Part shown: piece after piece, positions 26,334 through 34,967 of the stretch | How positions within the stretch are numbered: position 1 is the stretch's first letter | How the letters are laid out: each line of letters starts with the position of its first letter | Source: JBGPQJ01 sp963829485 | GTDB lineage: Bacteria > Chloroflexota > Anaerolineae > Anaerolineales > Villigracilaceae | Assembly: GCA_963829485.1 (NCBI GenBank) | Contig: CAWHIK010000004.1 | Location: 186,001 to 250,000 of the forward strand | Direction of reading: 5' to 3' | Length of the DNA: 64,000 bases | Made by a program: the position numbers and the translations under genes | Notes under the pieces: generated by a model | What the model was told of the DNA's origin: nothing | The model's database searches: none | The model's input: the letters and a program-made list of their open reading frames with translations, nothing else

Positions 26334-26810
26334 ATGGCAGATTCGATTGCTTTCCTGGCGGAGAGGTTAAAAGTGGAGGGGGAAAAATCCCTTACATTTT
26401 TCATTTCTCTGAGCGAGGACCAATGGTCCATGAAGGTATACACAGAAGACACCACCTGGAAAGTACGAGATATCCTTTCTCATTTTGTTGCTGCCGAGCA
26501 GGGTTTCCTGCAGTTATTCAAAGATATTCTTGCTGGCGGATCAGGCACAGAAGAAGATTTCGATATCGATACCTTCAACGCCGATCAGTATGCTGGGATG
26601 CGGGATGTTCCATATCAAAATCTGATTGGATTATTTCAAGCTGTCCGCGCGGATATGATTTCCCTCGTATCCGCGATGAACGAGTCGGACTTGTCGAAGC
26701 CTGGGCGACATCCTTTCCTGGGAGAAACGACCATCGGTGAAATGATCAAAATGGTTTACCGCCATAACCAAATTCATCATCGTGATATCCGAAAGTTAAT
26801 GACCGAATGA
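26334..26810 (+). CDS. DinB-family protein
   Basis: A 158-residue four-helix-bundle protein of the DinB/YfiT superfamily, which includes metal-dependent thiol transferases. The metal-binding histidines are visible: DILSHFVAAEQGF in the second helix, and MVYRHNQIHHRDI near the C-terminus with HNQIHH supplying two ligands. W-x-V-R-D-I-L before the first histidine is typical. The start at 26334 follows TGGAG by 5 bases. It begins 13 bases after the SDR and its stop overlaps the next start by 4 bases, placing it inside the operon leading to the moeA genes. The substrate is unknown; the family also includes stress-induced proteins. Confidence 0.82.
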   Translation: MADSIAFLAERLKVEGEKSLTFFISLSEDQWSMKVYTEDTTWKVRDILSHFVAAEQGFLQLFKDILAGGSGTEEDFDIDTFNADQYAGMRDVPYQNLIGLFQAVRADMISLVSAMNESDLSKPGRHPFLGETTIGEMIKMVYRHNQIHHRDIRKLMTE

Positions 26811-27691
26811 AATCCCCATTCCACGTAGCCGTTCGGATTAGTCAGCCGTTAAATTTACTCTTCGCCGGGCTTTCATATTTCCTGGGTGTATGTATCGCGC
26901 GATATTTGGGGATCACTTTAGATTTCTCTCTTGTGATCGGTGGTTTGATTTTGTTATCAGCCGGCTTGCTTTCCTCAAGTATTCTATACGTCTACTTTGC
27001 ACCTGCTGTGAGGCAGAGAGAGATATTGGGAGACGGTACCGATATTCTTGCTGTGTTACGAATTCTGTTTTATAGCTCCATAGTTTTACTGATGCTTTCT
27101 GGGCTAATTACCTTTTGGCTGATTTTGGCGGGCAAATTCAGTATATCGGCATCCCTATACATCATTGCATTTTTTCTTCTTGCGCTTGCCGTTTCCATTC
27201 CCCCTTTCAGGCTTGAAGATAATGGATTTGGAGAACTTGTGAGGGCGATGCTGATCGCGGGATTTCCGGTAATGGTTGCTTATTCATTACAAGCAGAGAT
27301 TGTGCATCGAATGGTTACATACTTAAGCATTCCATTAGTAATACTAACTCTGGCCTGCTTATTAACTTTGGATTTTCCTGTGTATGCGGCTGACCAGATG
27401 TCAGGACGCCAATCCATGCTCGTACGTTTGACTTGGGAGCGCGCAATACCAGTTCACAATGGATTGATTTTAATTGGGTATCTTTTCTTTCTGGCAGCAT
27501 CCTTTTTTGGGATCCCTTTTCGAGTTATTTGGCCTGTGTTGCTCACGGTACCATTAGGCGTTTACCAGGTTATTATGCTGCGCAATATCGCGTTAGGATT
27601 AAAGCCCAATTGGCGGATTCTGGCTATTAATGCGAACGCATTGATAGGGATTACTCTGTATTTATTGATGTTCACCTTTTGGATAAGTTGA
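26807..27691 (+). CDS. UbiA-like integral membrane prenyltransferase homolog with a degraded first motif
   Basis: A 294-residue protein with eight or nine predicted membrane helices. The second loop, LDFPVYAADQMSGRQSMLVRL (about residues 188-208), matches the UbiA second aspartate motif in shape (D-x-x-x-D-x-x-x-G-R-x-S). The first motif N-D-x-x-D-x-x-x-D is not recognisable: the expected place reads LYVYFAPAVRQREIL, without the aspartates needed for Mg-diphosphate binding. It may therefore be catalytically altered, or it may bind an isoprenoid without transferring it. It overlaps the DinB gene by 4 bases and ends one base before moeA, so it is part of the same operon. Moderate confidence in the family; function open. 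Confidence 0.6.
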   Translation: MKSPFHVAVRISQPLNLLFAGLSYFLGVCIARYLGITLDFSLVIGGLILLSAGLLSSSILYVYFAPAVRQREILGDGTDILAVLRILFYSSIVLLMLSGLITFWLILAGKFSISASLYIIAFFLLALAVSIPPFRLEDNGFGELVRAMLIAGFPVMVAYSLQAEIVHRMVTYLSIPLVILTLACLLTLDFPVYAADQMSGRQSMLVRLTWERAIPVHNGLILIGYLFFLAASFFGIPFRVIWPVLLTVPLGVYQVIMLRNIALGLKPNWRILAINANALIGITLYLLMFTFWIS

Positions 27692-27692
27692 T

Positions 27693-28928
27693 ATGCCAGG
27701 TTTCTTAGCCCTCATCCCGCCATCCGAAGCCCGTGATTTGCTTTTTTCAAAGCTCCCAGCGGCAAGCCTCGGGAGTGAAGTTGTCTCAACGGAGCAGGCG
27801 CTGGGTCGCGTGTGCGGGGAGGACATTTTTGCTCCACATGAGCTGCCAAATTTCAAAAGAAGCTCTGTGGACGGGTTTGCAGTTAGAGCCAGGGATACTT
27901 TTGGCTCAAACGACACCATGCCGGCTTACCTCAAGTTAATCGGCGAAGTCTTGATGGGGACTCAGCCAACTTTGGCTGTTGAGTCCGGGATGGCAGCGAG
28001 CATTCACACTGGCGGTATGCTGCCTGCCGGAGCCGATTCCGTCGTCATGCTTGAGTACACTCAAGTGTCGCGCCAGAGTGAAATTGAAATTTCCAAATCT
28101 GTCGCTGTAGGAGAAAACGTCATCCAGGTGGGGGAAGATGTCAAGAAGGGACAGCTGATCTGCCAGCGGGGGAAAATTATTCGACCCGCAGAGATTGGCG
28201 GTCTCTTCGCACTCGGGGTTCTGGAGCTTCGCGTAGTCAACAGGATATCCGTTGGGATAATTTCTTCTGGCGACGAAATTGTCCATCCTTCAACTGAATT
28301 GAAAATCGGTCAGATACGGGATATTAACTCCTCTACATTGTCAGCCTTAGTCAAGTCTTATGGAGGCGATGCGAAGATTTATGGTATTGCTCCAGACCGA
28401 CTTGATGCACTAGCTGAAATCGCTGAAACTGCCCTAAATGAATGTGATGTCGTGCTGATTACGGCTGGATCGTCTGCGAGTACGCGTGACATAACAGCGG
28501 ATGTGATAAATAACCTTGGTGCACCGGGAGTGCTTGTTCATGGAATAAACACACGTCCTGGAAAGCCAACAATTCTAGGTATTTGCCGCGGCAAGGCTGT
28601 TATCGGATTACCCGGTAATCCTGTAAGCGCATTGGTCAACGGGCTTCTGTTTGTTGTGCCGCTAATAAAGAGGTTTACGCTGCAGCCAGAGGTTAGCCCC
28701 CAGCCGACCGTAAAAGCTATCCTCACCATTAACATTCCCTCTCAAGCGGGACGAGAAGACTGGCAGCCTGTTAAATTAGTCTGCAGTGAGTCCGGCTGGA
28801 TGGCTGAACCAGTATTTGGAAAAAGCAATTTGATCTTTTCGCTTTCTGCAGCAGATGGCCTCTTGTGTGTTCCAGCGGATTCCACGGGTTTTGGAGCTGG
28901 CGATTTTGTCGAAGTACACTTATTTTAA
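27693..28928 (+). CDS. moeA: Molybdopterin molybdenumtransferase MoeA (stand-alone copy)
   Basis: MoeA inserts molybdate or tungstate into adenylylated molybdopterin. The 411-residue protein has all four MoeA domains: the start LIPPSEARDLLFSKLP, FKRSSVDGFAVRARDTFG with the conserved S-x-D-G-F/Y-A-x-R, GGMLPAGADSVVMLEYT, and the MogA-like domain with ISSGDEIVHPSTELKIGQIRDINSSTL and GLPGNPVSALV. A C-terminal domain IV is present. It is followed by a second MoeA 6 bases downstream, as is common in Chloroflexota and archaea with both molybdenum and tungsten enzymes, where the copies may be metal-specific (known for archaeal pairs, inferred here). Confidence 0.93.
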   Translation: MPGFLALIPPSEARDLLFSKLPAASLGSEVVSTEQALGRVCGEDIFAPHELPNFKRSSVDGFAVRARDTFGSNDTMPAYLKLIGEVLMGTQPTLAVESGMAASIHTGGMLPAGADSVVMLEYTQVSRQSEIEISKSVAVGENVIQVGEDVKKGQLICQRGKIIRPAEIGGLFALGVLELRVVNRISVGIISSGDEIVHPSTELKIGQIRDINSSTLSALVKSYGGDAKIYGIAPDRLDALAEIAETALNECDVVLITAGSSASTRDITADVINNLGAPGVLVHGINTRPGKPTILGICRGKAVIGLPGNPVSALVNGLLFVVPLIKRFTLQPEVSPQPTVKAILTINIPSQAGREDWQPVKLVCSESGWMAEPVFGKSNLIFSLSAADGLLCVPADSTGFGAGDFVEVHLF

Positions 28929-28934
28929 TTACGG

Positions 28935-30932
28935 ATGAATATGTCAGTTTATTTAAAGGATATCCCCTTAAGCGAAGCCCAACTCCGCCTGGAAACTGCA
29001 TTGCAGGAAGCTGGCTTGTGGAACATTTTAGGCGTGGAGGAGATTCCACTGGATGAACATGCCTTGGGGCGTATTCTGGCGGAACCTGTTTGGGCAAAGA
29101 TCAGTTCGCCGCATTACCATGCCTCTGCCATGGATGGTTTCGCAGTTCGCGCCGACGATACGATAGGTGCTCAACCATCCAGTCCCATCTTGCTCCAAAT
29201 AGGGGATTCTGCGCGGTATCTCGACACGGGAGATCCTCTCCCCGAAGAATTCAATGCAGTAATCCCGATCGAGAATACCGAAGCGATGGACGAAGCGGGG
29301 AATCTTGCCACCGAAATTCGAAAACCATACTCTATCAGGATTCGCGCTGCAGTAACCCCGTGGTCGCACGTTCGCCCGATGGGAGAGGATATTGTCGCGA
29401 CGCAATTGGTGTTGCCGTCGATGCACATCCTGAAGCCGGTTGACCTGGGTGCCATTGCCGCTTCTGGGCATACCTCATTGAGAGTGACTAAAAAACCCAG
29501 GGTGGCAATTTTACCGACTGGCACAGAGCTTGTCCCCATAGGTTCGACCTTGCGCGCAGGCGATATCCTTGAATATAACTCACTGATGATCGCTGCGCAG
29601 GTTAAGGCGATGGGTGCTGAAGCTGTCCGGTTCCCTATCATTAAAGACGATTTTGAAGAAATCAAACTCTGTGTTGGCAATGCGTCTGAAGATTTCGATC
29701 TGATTCTCCTCAACGCCGGATCCTCTGCCGGCTCGGAAGATTATTCATCCCGTGTAGTGGAGAGCCTCGGTCAACTGCTGGTCCATGGTGTCGCGGTCCG
29801 GCCGGGGCACCCGGTTATATTGGGAATGATTAATTCGGCAGGGAAGAAATCGAACGGGAAAGTGGTTCCGATCGTTGGAGTTCCCGGATACCCTGTATCT
29901 GCAGCTCTTACAATCGAAATATTTGTTGATCCGCTCCTCGCGAAGTGGCTGGGAAAGCCGGATAAAGCTCCCCAAATCTTGGATGCGATTCTCACAAGGA
30001 AAGTCGTCTCACCGCCAGGCGACGACGATTATGTGCGTGTCGTTACCGGCTACGTGGATGATCGGTTGCTGGCGGCTCCATTGCCACGCGGCGCCGGCGT
30101 CATTACATCGCTTGTTCGGGCTGACGGATTGGTTATCCTTCCTCGAGGCGTTCAGGGGGTGGAAGCTGGCGACAGCGTCCCAGTTCGCATGTATCGTTCA
30201 GATCAGGAGACGGAAAAGACGATTTTTTCCATCGGTTCTCACGACATGACGCTGGATTTGCTTGCCCAACACCTTGCCAGCCTCGGGCGGCGGCTTGTGT
30301 CGAGTAATGTTGGATCTCAAGGCGGGTTGGTGGCTCTTCATAGAAAAGAATCTCACCTCGCAGGATCGCACCTCCTTGATCCCGAATCGGGCGATTTTAA
30401 TGTGAGTTATATTAAACAATACTTACCGGAACGACCCGTAAGGTTGATTACCTTTGTAAATCGCAGCCAGGGGCTTATGGTTAAAAAAGGAAACCCGTTA
30501 GGTATCGCAAGCTTGGATGATTTAGCTAAGAAGAAGATCCGGATTATTAACCGCCAGCGAGGGTCTGGAACACGGGTCCTGTTGGATTATCACTTGAAGG
30601 TGATGGGAATCTCAACTGATTTCATTCCGGGATATGACGAAGAAGAATACACCCATCTTGGTGTCGCAGCTGCTGTTGCATCTGGCCGCGCGGAAACCGG
30701 TCTCGGTATTGCAGCAGCTGCATTATCGCTGGACCTTGATTTTATTCCTCTATTCAAAGAGCGCTACGATCTGGTCATTCCATTAGAGTATGTTGACGGG
30801 GAATTACTTCGCCCTCTGTTCGATGTGATTAATAATCCTGAATTTCGGCGGGAAGTATCTTTGCTTCCAGGGTACGATGTAAAAGATATGGGGAAAGTGA
30901 TAGGAGATTTGGGTCCTTATCCATTAAGTTGA
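28935..30932 (+). CDS. MoeA fused to a periplasmic-binding-protein-like domain
   Basis: A 665-residue fusion. Residues 1 to about 415 form a full MoeA (YHASAMDGFAVRADDTIG; MGEDIVATQLVLP; LPTGTELVPIG; GVPGYPVSAALTIE). From about residue 425 a PBP-like domain follows (SIGSHDMTLDLLAQHLA; LITFVNRSQGLMVKKGNPLGI; RIINRQRGSGTRVLLDYHL; ASGRAETGLGIAAAALSLDLDFIPLF), the type found after MoeA or in LysR-like ModE proteins and known from archaeal and bacterial molybdopterin operons. The domain has no signal peptide, so it is cytoplasmic and probably senses or delivers oxyanion or a cofactor. It begins 6 bases after the first moeA. Confidence 0.93.
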   Translation: MNMSVYLKDIPLSEAQLRLETALQEAGLWNILGVEEIPLDEHALGRILAEPVWAKISSPHYHASAMDGFAVRADDTIGAQPSSPILLQIGDSARYLDTGDPLPEEFNAVIPIENTEAMDEAGNLATEIRKPYSIRIRAAVTPWSHVRPMGEDIVATQLVLPSMHILKPVDLGAIAASGHTSLRVTKKPRVAILPTGTELVPIGSTLRAGDILEYNSLMIAAQVKAMGAEAVRFPIIKDDFEEIKLCVGNASEDFDLILLNAGSSAGSEDYSSRVVESLGQLLVHGVAVRPGHPVILGMINSAGKKSNGKVVPIVGVPGYPVSAALTIEIFVDPLLAKWLGKPDKAPQILDAILTRKVVSPPGDDDYVRVVTGYVDDRLLAAPLPRGAGVITSLVRADGLVILPRGVQGVEAGDSVPVRMYRSDQETEKTIFSIGSHDMTLDLLAQHLASLGRRLVSSNVGSQGGLVALHRKESHLAGSHLLDPESGDFNVSYIKQYLPERPVRLITFVNRSQGLMVKKGNPLGIASLDDLAKKKIRIINRQRGSGTRVLLDYHLKVMGISTDFIPGYDEEEYTHLGVAAAVASGRAETGLGIAAAALSLDLDFIPLFKERYDLVIPLEYVDGELLRPLFDVINNPEFRREVSLLPGYDVKDMGKVIGDLGPYPLS

Positions 30933-30935
30933 TTT

Positions 30936-30965
30936 TTGAGTTTAGGAGGATAATTGTTTTATAAT
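30936..30965 (+). promoter_or_regulatory. Promoter before the single-domain response regulator
   Basis: -35 TTGAGT, spacer 18, -10 TATAAT, 39 bases before the ATG at 31005, which also has a GAGGAG ribosome site. The promoter starts within a few bases of the end of the moeA fusion gene and separates the receiver gene from that operon. Confidence 0.6.
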
Positions 30966-31004
30966 CGTATAAGTTGGGTTATGCATTGATCTGAGGAGAA
31001 ACAA

Positions 31005-31370
31005 ATGACTTCTGCACTTGTCGTGGACGATAACCGCCAAATGGCTGATGCATTGGTTCAAATGCTTGCCGTATTGGGAATAAAAGCCAAAGCCGCCTAT
31101 GGGTCCGGCCCTGGAATGGTTGTTTTGGGAGCGGAAACTCCGGATATCGTCTTTCTGGACATCAATATGCCTGGGGTGACCGGACATGAAGTTCTGATGT
31201 TCCTTCGCCGCGAGCCCAGGTTGTTGAATACACCTGTGGTTATCGTTACATCCGATGATCAACCGGAGACGCGTGATCGGGCGTTAAGTCTGGGCGCTTC
31301 GAGAGTTATTTACAAGCCTGCCGAGTTTGACGCCATCGAAAAAGTACTTGGGGAGTTCAAGTTGCTCTAA
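31005..31370 (+). CDS. Single-domain response regulator (receiver only)
   Basis: A 121-residue CheY-like receiver. Acidic pair DD at residues 8-9, phospho-acceptor Asp52 in FLDINMPG, the conserved Thr/Ser in IVTSDDQ, and Lys in IYKPAEF are all present, so phosphorylation should work. No output domain is attached. It has its own promoter and a terminator, so it is a single-gene unit between the moeA operon and the peroxiredoxin gene. The cognate kinase is unknown; the NarL-type kinase encoded 600 bases downstream has its own regulator, but a phosphorelay or sink role for this protein is possible. Confidence 0.9.
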   Translation: MTSALVVDDNRQMADALVQMLAVLGIKAKAAYGSGPGMVVLGAETPDIVFLDINMPGVTGHEVLMFLRREPRLLNTPVVIVTSDDQPETRDRALSLGASRVIYKPAEFDAIEKVLGEFKLL

Positions 31371-31388
31371 CTGTTTGCAACAAATATG

Positions 31389-31432
31389 CAGGGGATGAGC
31401 ATTTCTTTACCAATGCCATTCCCTGTTTTTTT
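31389..31432 (+). terminator. Intrinsic terminator after the receiver gene
   Basis: Imperfect stem CAGGG..GCATT / AATGC..CCCTG with a loop of about 8 bases, then T7. It lies 18 bases after the stop codon of the receiver gene. Confidence 0.8.
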
Positions 31433-31458
31433 GTGAAATACAGAATCGAGGAATTCTT

Positions 31459-31917
31459 ATGCCAATTCAAGCAGGGTCTCAGGCGCCTTCTTTCTCACTG
31501 GATGACGATTCGGGGATAAAGCGAAATCTATCCGATTATCGAGGGTCCAGGGTGGTCCTTTATTTTTATCCGAAGGATGATACACCGGGGTGCACGACTA
31601 AATCGTGCAATTTTCGTGACGATTATTCTTCTTATGCTGATGCGGGTATCGTTATCCTGGGCATAAGTCCCGACTCGGTGAAGTCGCATTTTCAATTCAA
31701 GGAAAAGTTTAAACTCCCCTTTCCGTTACTCGCCGATACGGATCATTCCGTTTGCGAATCCTATGGTGTCTGGGGAGAAAAGAAATATATGGGCAAGGAA
31801 TATATGGGTGTACTGCGAACGACCTTTCTGATAGACGAAAAAGGTGTGATCTCTCACGTTTTTGAGAATGTCAAACCGGACGAGCATTCCTCTGAAATTT
31901 TGGCTATGGTTAAGTAA
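31459..31917 (+). CDS. bcp: Peroxiredoxin of the BCP/PrxQ type
   Basis: A 152-residue thiol peroxidase that reduces hydroperoxides. The active site DTPGCTTKSCNFRD carries the peroxidatic Cys45 and the resolving Cys50 five residues later, the atypical 2-Cys arrangement of the alpha-type PrxQ. The surrounding VVLYFYPKDDTPG and VLGISPDSVKSHFQFKEKFKLPFPLLAD segments are family-standard, as is the C-terminal TTFLIDEKGVI. It is cytoplasmic: no signal peptide. It stands alone on the plus strand after a terminator. A GAGG ribosome site lies before the ATG. Confidence 0.93.
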   Translation: MPIQAGSQAPSFSLDDDSGIKRNLSDYRGSRVVLYFYPKDDTPGCTTKSCNFRDDYSSYADAGIVILGISPDSVKSHFQFKEKFKLPFPLLADTDHSVCESYGVWGEKKYMGKEYMGVLRTTFLIDEKGVISHVFENVKPDEHSSEILAMVK

Positions 31918-31995
31918 CAGCGACCAGCTCAATTTATTTCCTCGATATGAAAGAAGACAATTTTAAGTTTAGTACGATGGGTCACTTTCTTAGCA

Positions 31996-33753
31996 TTGCT
32001 GATTTCAGCGATGGCTTTCCTGTTTCCTTTTGTGGATTGGAACAGCACAAATATCTTTGGTGTCGCCATTCTGGTGGCCGTAGCTGCCGCACTACTGACT
32101 GGTTCCCTTGAGGGGTGGTTGCGTTTCTTATTGGGTAAATTGGGGACAGCGACAAATGACCAGGACAAAGAAAAACTCATTTCTAATTCCGAAGATATTA
32201 TTTTGCTCTCGTCAAGGATTGAGCTGCTCTCCGCAAAAACTAGTCGCGATGTGATTGTGAGTTTTATGAAATCGGGTATGGAGTTCCTTGCTGCCAGTGG
32301 AGTTTCATTTGTAAGCTTTGAGGAATGGGGTTCCCCGCTTTGGCCGATATCTTTGGGGGATATCCCCTTGGGTATTACCGAAACCTGGCAGAACATTCTA
32401 GCGAATCCGGAGACACGCCAGGCTTGTAGGAAATGCACAACGAGGGAGACCGAGGCAGACTGTGTTCTAAACCAAAACACTCGGCAGACACCTGCAAAAA
32501 TCTTGTGTGTCCCGCTTCACAACGGACGGAAGGAATTGGGTGTTGCGAACTTCTTTTTTAAGATGCCAACAGTCATTGATGAAAAAAAACGGGCTGTTAT
32601 CGCTTCCTTAGCTAGTGATTCCGAATCAGCGCTATTGAGAATTACCGAAAGAGCCATTGAATCTGATATTCTCGAACGTATACGGTATTCTGAAAAACGA
32701 GATATCTCCCGCAAGTTCATAGTTGATCTCTGCCGCCTGGTAAACACTACAGTGAACGCTGAAGTGACTGCCATTTGGCTGGCTCAAACCAAGGAAAAAG
32801 ATTCTCCATGGATTGCCTACCCTCCGTTCGGAGACGAGGAGGATGGGCTTGGTGCGTTCCCAGTCTCTGAGTTGTGGCAATTAAGTAACGCCAACAGAAA
32901 GCCATATGAGTATGTCCTGACGAGTAGCCTCCACTCCAGCAAGTCGGTACTTGTGTTTCCCATGCAATTCGAGGGCGATGGCATTGTTGGGATGATGATG
33001 GTTGTTGGTCCGGGTGAGCAGCAGAACATAAGACTACTATCTCCTTATTTGAGCATTGTCGCTACAGAGATTGCCGCTTTAATTCATTTTGACGGTTCCA
33101 GGGAGAAGGAAGTTTACGATGCAATTGTGGATGAGCGATACCGTTTAGCGCGGGAAATCCATGATGGTATCGCGCAGACGTTGGCATTCCTAAAAATTCA
33201 GACTGCTCAAATGGTTTCTTATTTGAATACCGGAAAGATGGACAGGCTTGAAACCGTCCTGTCGGCAAATTATCAAACCCTGACTGAGGCATTTCAAGAC
33301 GCCCGCCTTGCGATCGAAAACCTTCGCGTCACACCCGAAGCCGATACGAGGAGCTGGCTTAAGGATTTAGCGCAGGATTTCACAGTCACGACAGGGATAC
33401 CGGTCGATGTAACGAACGTGCCGGATGGCATCGAGCTACCGCTCTCTGTCCAGGCTCAACTGGTTCGAATTATTCAAGAAGCTCTGAATAATGTGCGGAA
33501 ACATTCCAAGGCTACCAGTGTCGTGATTACCTCTCGCGTTGAGGGGGACGACATTGTCATCGAGGTTATAGATGATGGACTGGGATTTGAATCCGAGCTT
33601 GCGGGAGGCGATTCGAAGTTTGGATTGGTGGGGATGCGCGAAAGGGCTGACATGATCGACGGCGATTTCCAGGTCATTTCCAGGAGCGGAGAGGGGACAA
33701 CCGTTCGGTTGGTCATTCCACATCGGAACATTGATGCATCTACTGGTGCGTAG
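31996..33753 (+). CDS. NarL-type sensor histidine kinase, N-terminus probably frameshifted
   Basis: A membrane kinase of about 585 residues. Two N-terminal helices are followed by GAF-like sensing regions (about 85-210, with a Cys-rich CRKCTTRETEADC, and about 230-360), then a HisKA_3 dimerisation helix with phospho-acceptor His389 in AREIHDGIAQTLAFLK, and an HATPase with IIQEALNNVRKHSKA, IEVIDDGLGF and FGLVGMRERA. In this frame only a TTG start (31996) is available, which cuts into the first helix. Skipping one base near 31947-31956 gives an ATG start at 31947 and a sensible MKKTILSLVRWVTFLALL beginning. Its stop lies 13 bases before the partner regulator. Confidence 0.88.
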   Translation: MLISAMAFLFPFVDWNSTNIFGVAILVAVAAALLTGSLEGWLRFLLGKLGTATNDQDKEKLISNSEDIILLSSRIELLSAKTSRDVIVSFMKSGMEFLAASGVSFVSFEEWGSPLWPISLGDIPLGITETWQNILANPETRQACRKCTTRETEADCVLNQNTRQTPAKILCVPLHNGRKELGVANFFFKMPTVIDEKKRAVIASLASDSESALLRITERAIESDILERIRYSEKRDISRKFIVDLCRLVNTTVNAEVTAIWLAQTKEKDSPWIAYPPFGDEEDGLGAFPVSELWQLSNANRKPYEYVLTSSLHSSKSVLVFPMQFEGDGIVGMMMVVGPGEQQNIRLLSPYLSIVATEIAALIHFDGSREKEVYDAIVDERYRLAREIHDGIAQTLAFLKIQTAQMVSYLNTGKMDRLETVLSANYQTLTEAFQDARLAIENLRVTPEADTRSWLKDLAQDFTVTTGIPVDVTNVPDGIELPLSVQAQLVRIIQEALNNVRKHSKATSVVITSRVEGDDIVIEVIDDGLGFESELAGGDSKFGLVGMRERADMIDGDFQVISRSGEGTTVRLVIPHRNIDASTGA

Positions 33754-33766
33754 TTATTTGGCTCAT

Positions 33767-34408
33767 ATGGCAAAAATCCAAATTGTTGTAGTTGACGATC
33801 ATGCACTCTTCCGCCGCGGGCTCGTTGCCATTTTATCGGAGATGCCGGATTTTGTTGTAGTCGGCGAAGCAGGCGATGGGGAAGAAGCGCTGGGGATCAT
33901 CGAAAAAACCAAACCGGATCTGGTTTTGATGGATGTTAATATGCCGGTCATGGGTGGCGTCGAAGCTCTTCATGCAATTCGCCAATTTCGACCTGAGCAA
34001 AAAGTGCTGATGTTGACTGTCTCCCAATCAGACAACGACCTGGTAGGTGCTATTGCCGCAGGCGCTAACGGCTACCTGCTAAAGAATGCAGAACCGGAAG
34101 CATTGGCAAATACAATTCATCAGATCATGCAAGGAAACTCGGTTTTATCGCCCGAAGTGACCGAACGTGTATTTGAGACGTTGCGGCAAGCCCAGCAGAA
34201 CCAAGCGCAGTCCCTTCTCAGCTCCCGGGAGATTGAAGTTCTAAAGCTAATGGCAAAAGGCAATACGACGCGACAAATCGCTGAGACATTATTCATTTCA
34301 GAGAATACAGTCAAAACTCACATTAGGCATATACTGGAAAAACTGGAAGTGAATAATAGGGCTCAAGCAGTGTCGAAAGCTATTGAGAAACGATACATAT
34401 TCTTCTAA
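33767..34408 (+). CDS. NarL/FixJ-family response regulator
   Basis: A 213-residue DNA-binding regulator: receiver domain with DD at 10-11, phospho-acceptor Asp56 in LVLMDVNMP, Thr in MLTVSQS and Lys in LLKNAEP; then a LuxR-type helix-turn-helix (LSSREIEVLKLMAKGNTTRQIAETLFISENTVKTHIRHILEKL). I start it at 33767 (MAKIQIVVVDDH), which avoids overlap with the kinase and matches the family. The kinase and regulator are adjacent and surely partners. The neighbouring oxidase operon starts 151 bases downstream, so it could be a target, but no binding data are visible. Confidence 0.93.
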   Translation: MAKIQIVVVDDHALFRRGLVAILSEMPDFVVVGEAGDGEEALGIIEKTKPDLVLMDVNMPVMGGVEALHAIRQFRPEQKVLMLTVSQSDNDLVGAIAAGANGYLLKNAEPEALANTIHQIMQGNSVLSPEVTERVFETLRQAQQNQAQSLLSSREIEVLKLMAKGNTTRQIAETLFISENTVKTHIRHILEKLEVNNRAQAVSKAIEKRYIFF

Positions 34409-34430
34409 TTTTTTAAGACCGAAATATATT

Positions 34431-34461
34431 ATGGACGGGTGATTAGAAATCACCCGTCCAT
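34431..34461. repeat. 14-bp perfect hairpin after the two-component genes
   Basis: Arms ATGGACGGGTGATT and its exact complement with a 3-base loop AGA, starting 22 bases after the regulator stop. No T-tract follows on the plus strand, so intrinsic termination is uncertain; it may block readthrough or protect the mRNA end. Confidence 0.6.
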
Positions 34462-34496
34462 ATTGATTTAATCCCTCTTATTTCAAGGCTAATTAA

Positions 34497-34525
34497 ATGA
34501 CAAATGTGACAACATTTGGTAAATT
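34497..34525 (+). promoter_or_regulatory. Putative oxidase-operon promoter with an inverted repeat in its spacer
   Basis: -35 ATGACA, 17-base spacer, -10 TAAATT, 34 bases before the first start codon of the oxidase operon. An inverted repeat CAAATGT-GACA-ACATTTG (34501-34518) fills the spacer, so a dimeric regulator bound there would control the promoter. The hexamers are imperfect matches, so this is a moderate call. Confidence 0.45.
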
Positions 34526-34559
34526 TACAGCACTGCATCAACGTTCAATAATTATTTAG

Positions 34560-34967
34560 ATGACTAAATCAATTCGAATGCGCCGGGTTTTAATAGCGTC
34601 CGCGAATCCGTTGTTTAGCGATGGATTGAGGCATGTTTACATCCAACGCTGGGCTGACAGTGCCGAGTTCATCGGTGTTACAACGACCGTGGACGAAACC
34701 ATGAAAGCGCTGAATGAATTGAGACCTGATCTGGTTATAGTTGACTTCGATGACATTTCCATAAATCGGGATGAGTTTCTTAATCGATTCATCGCAGGTC
34801 ATTCATCCATTAAGGTCGTTCTTGTATCTCTGACGGAAGCCGGGCAGGTGGTCATTTATGACAGGCGCCAATTGACAGCGAAGCAGGCGGATGAATGGCT
34901 CAAGGATCCATGGGGTGAAGAAAAGGTTTTTGAAGATCATCAAATGAAAGCGAGGAAACAAACGTGA
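34560..34967 (+). CDS. Degenerate receiver-like protein heading the oxidase operon
   Basis: A 135-residue protein with a CheY-like fold pattern: RRVLIASANPLFSDGLRHVY aligns with the first strand and helix of receivers such as NarL, but the acidic pair is replaced (SAN), and the phospho-acceptor region reads LVIVDFDDISINRD. A terminal Thr/Lys pattern is unclear. It may therefore work without phosphorylation. It stops inside the GTG start of ctaC (4-base overlap), so the two are translationally coupled, and it is the first gene behind the operon promoter. I would call it a regulator-like protein of the oxidase genes by position; no DNA-binding domain is attached. Confidence 0.7.
   Translation: MTKSIRMRRVLIASANPLFSDGLRHVYIQRWADSAEFIGVTTTVDETMKALNELRPDLVIVDFDDISINRDEFLNRFIAGHSSIKVVLVSLTEAGQVVIYDRRQLTAKQADEWLKDPWGEEKVFEDHQMKARKQT

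Noticed and set aside
34431..34461. Hairpin after the NarL-type regulator as an intrinsic terminator
   Set aside because: The stem is strong but no T-run follows, so it is listed only as a hairpin repeat.
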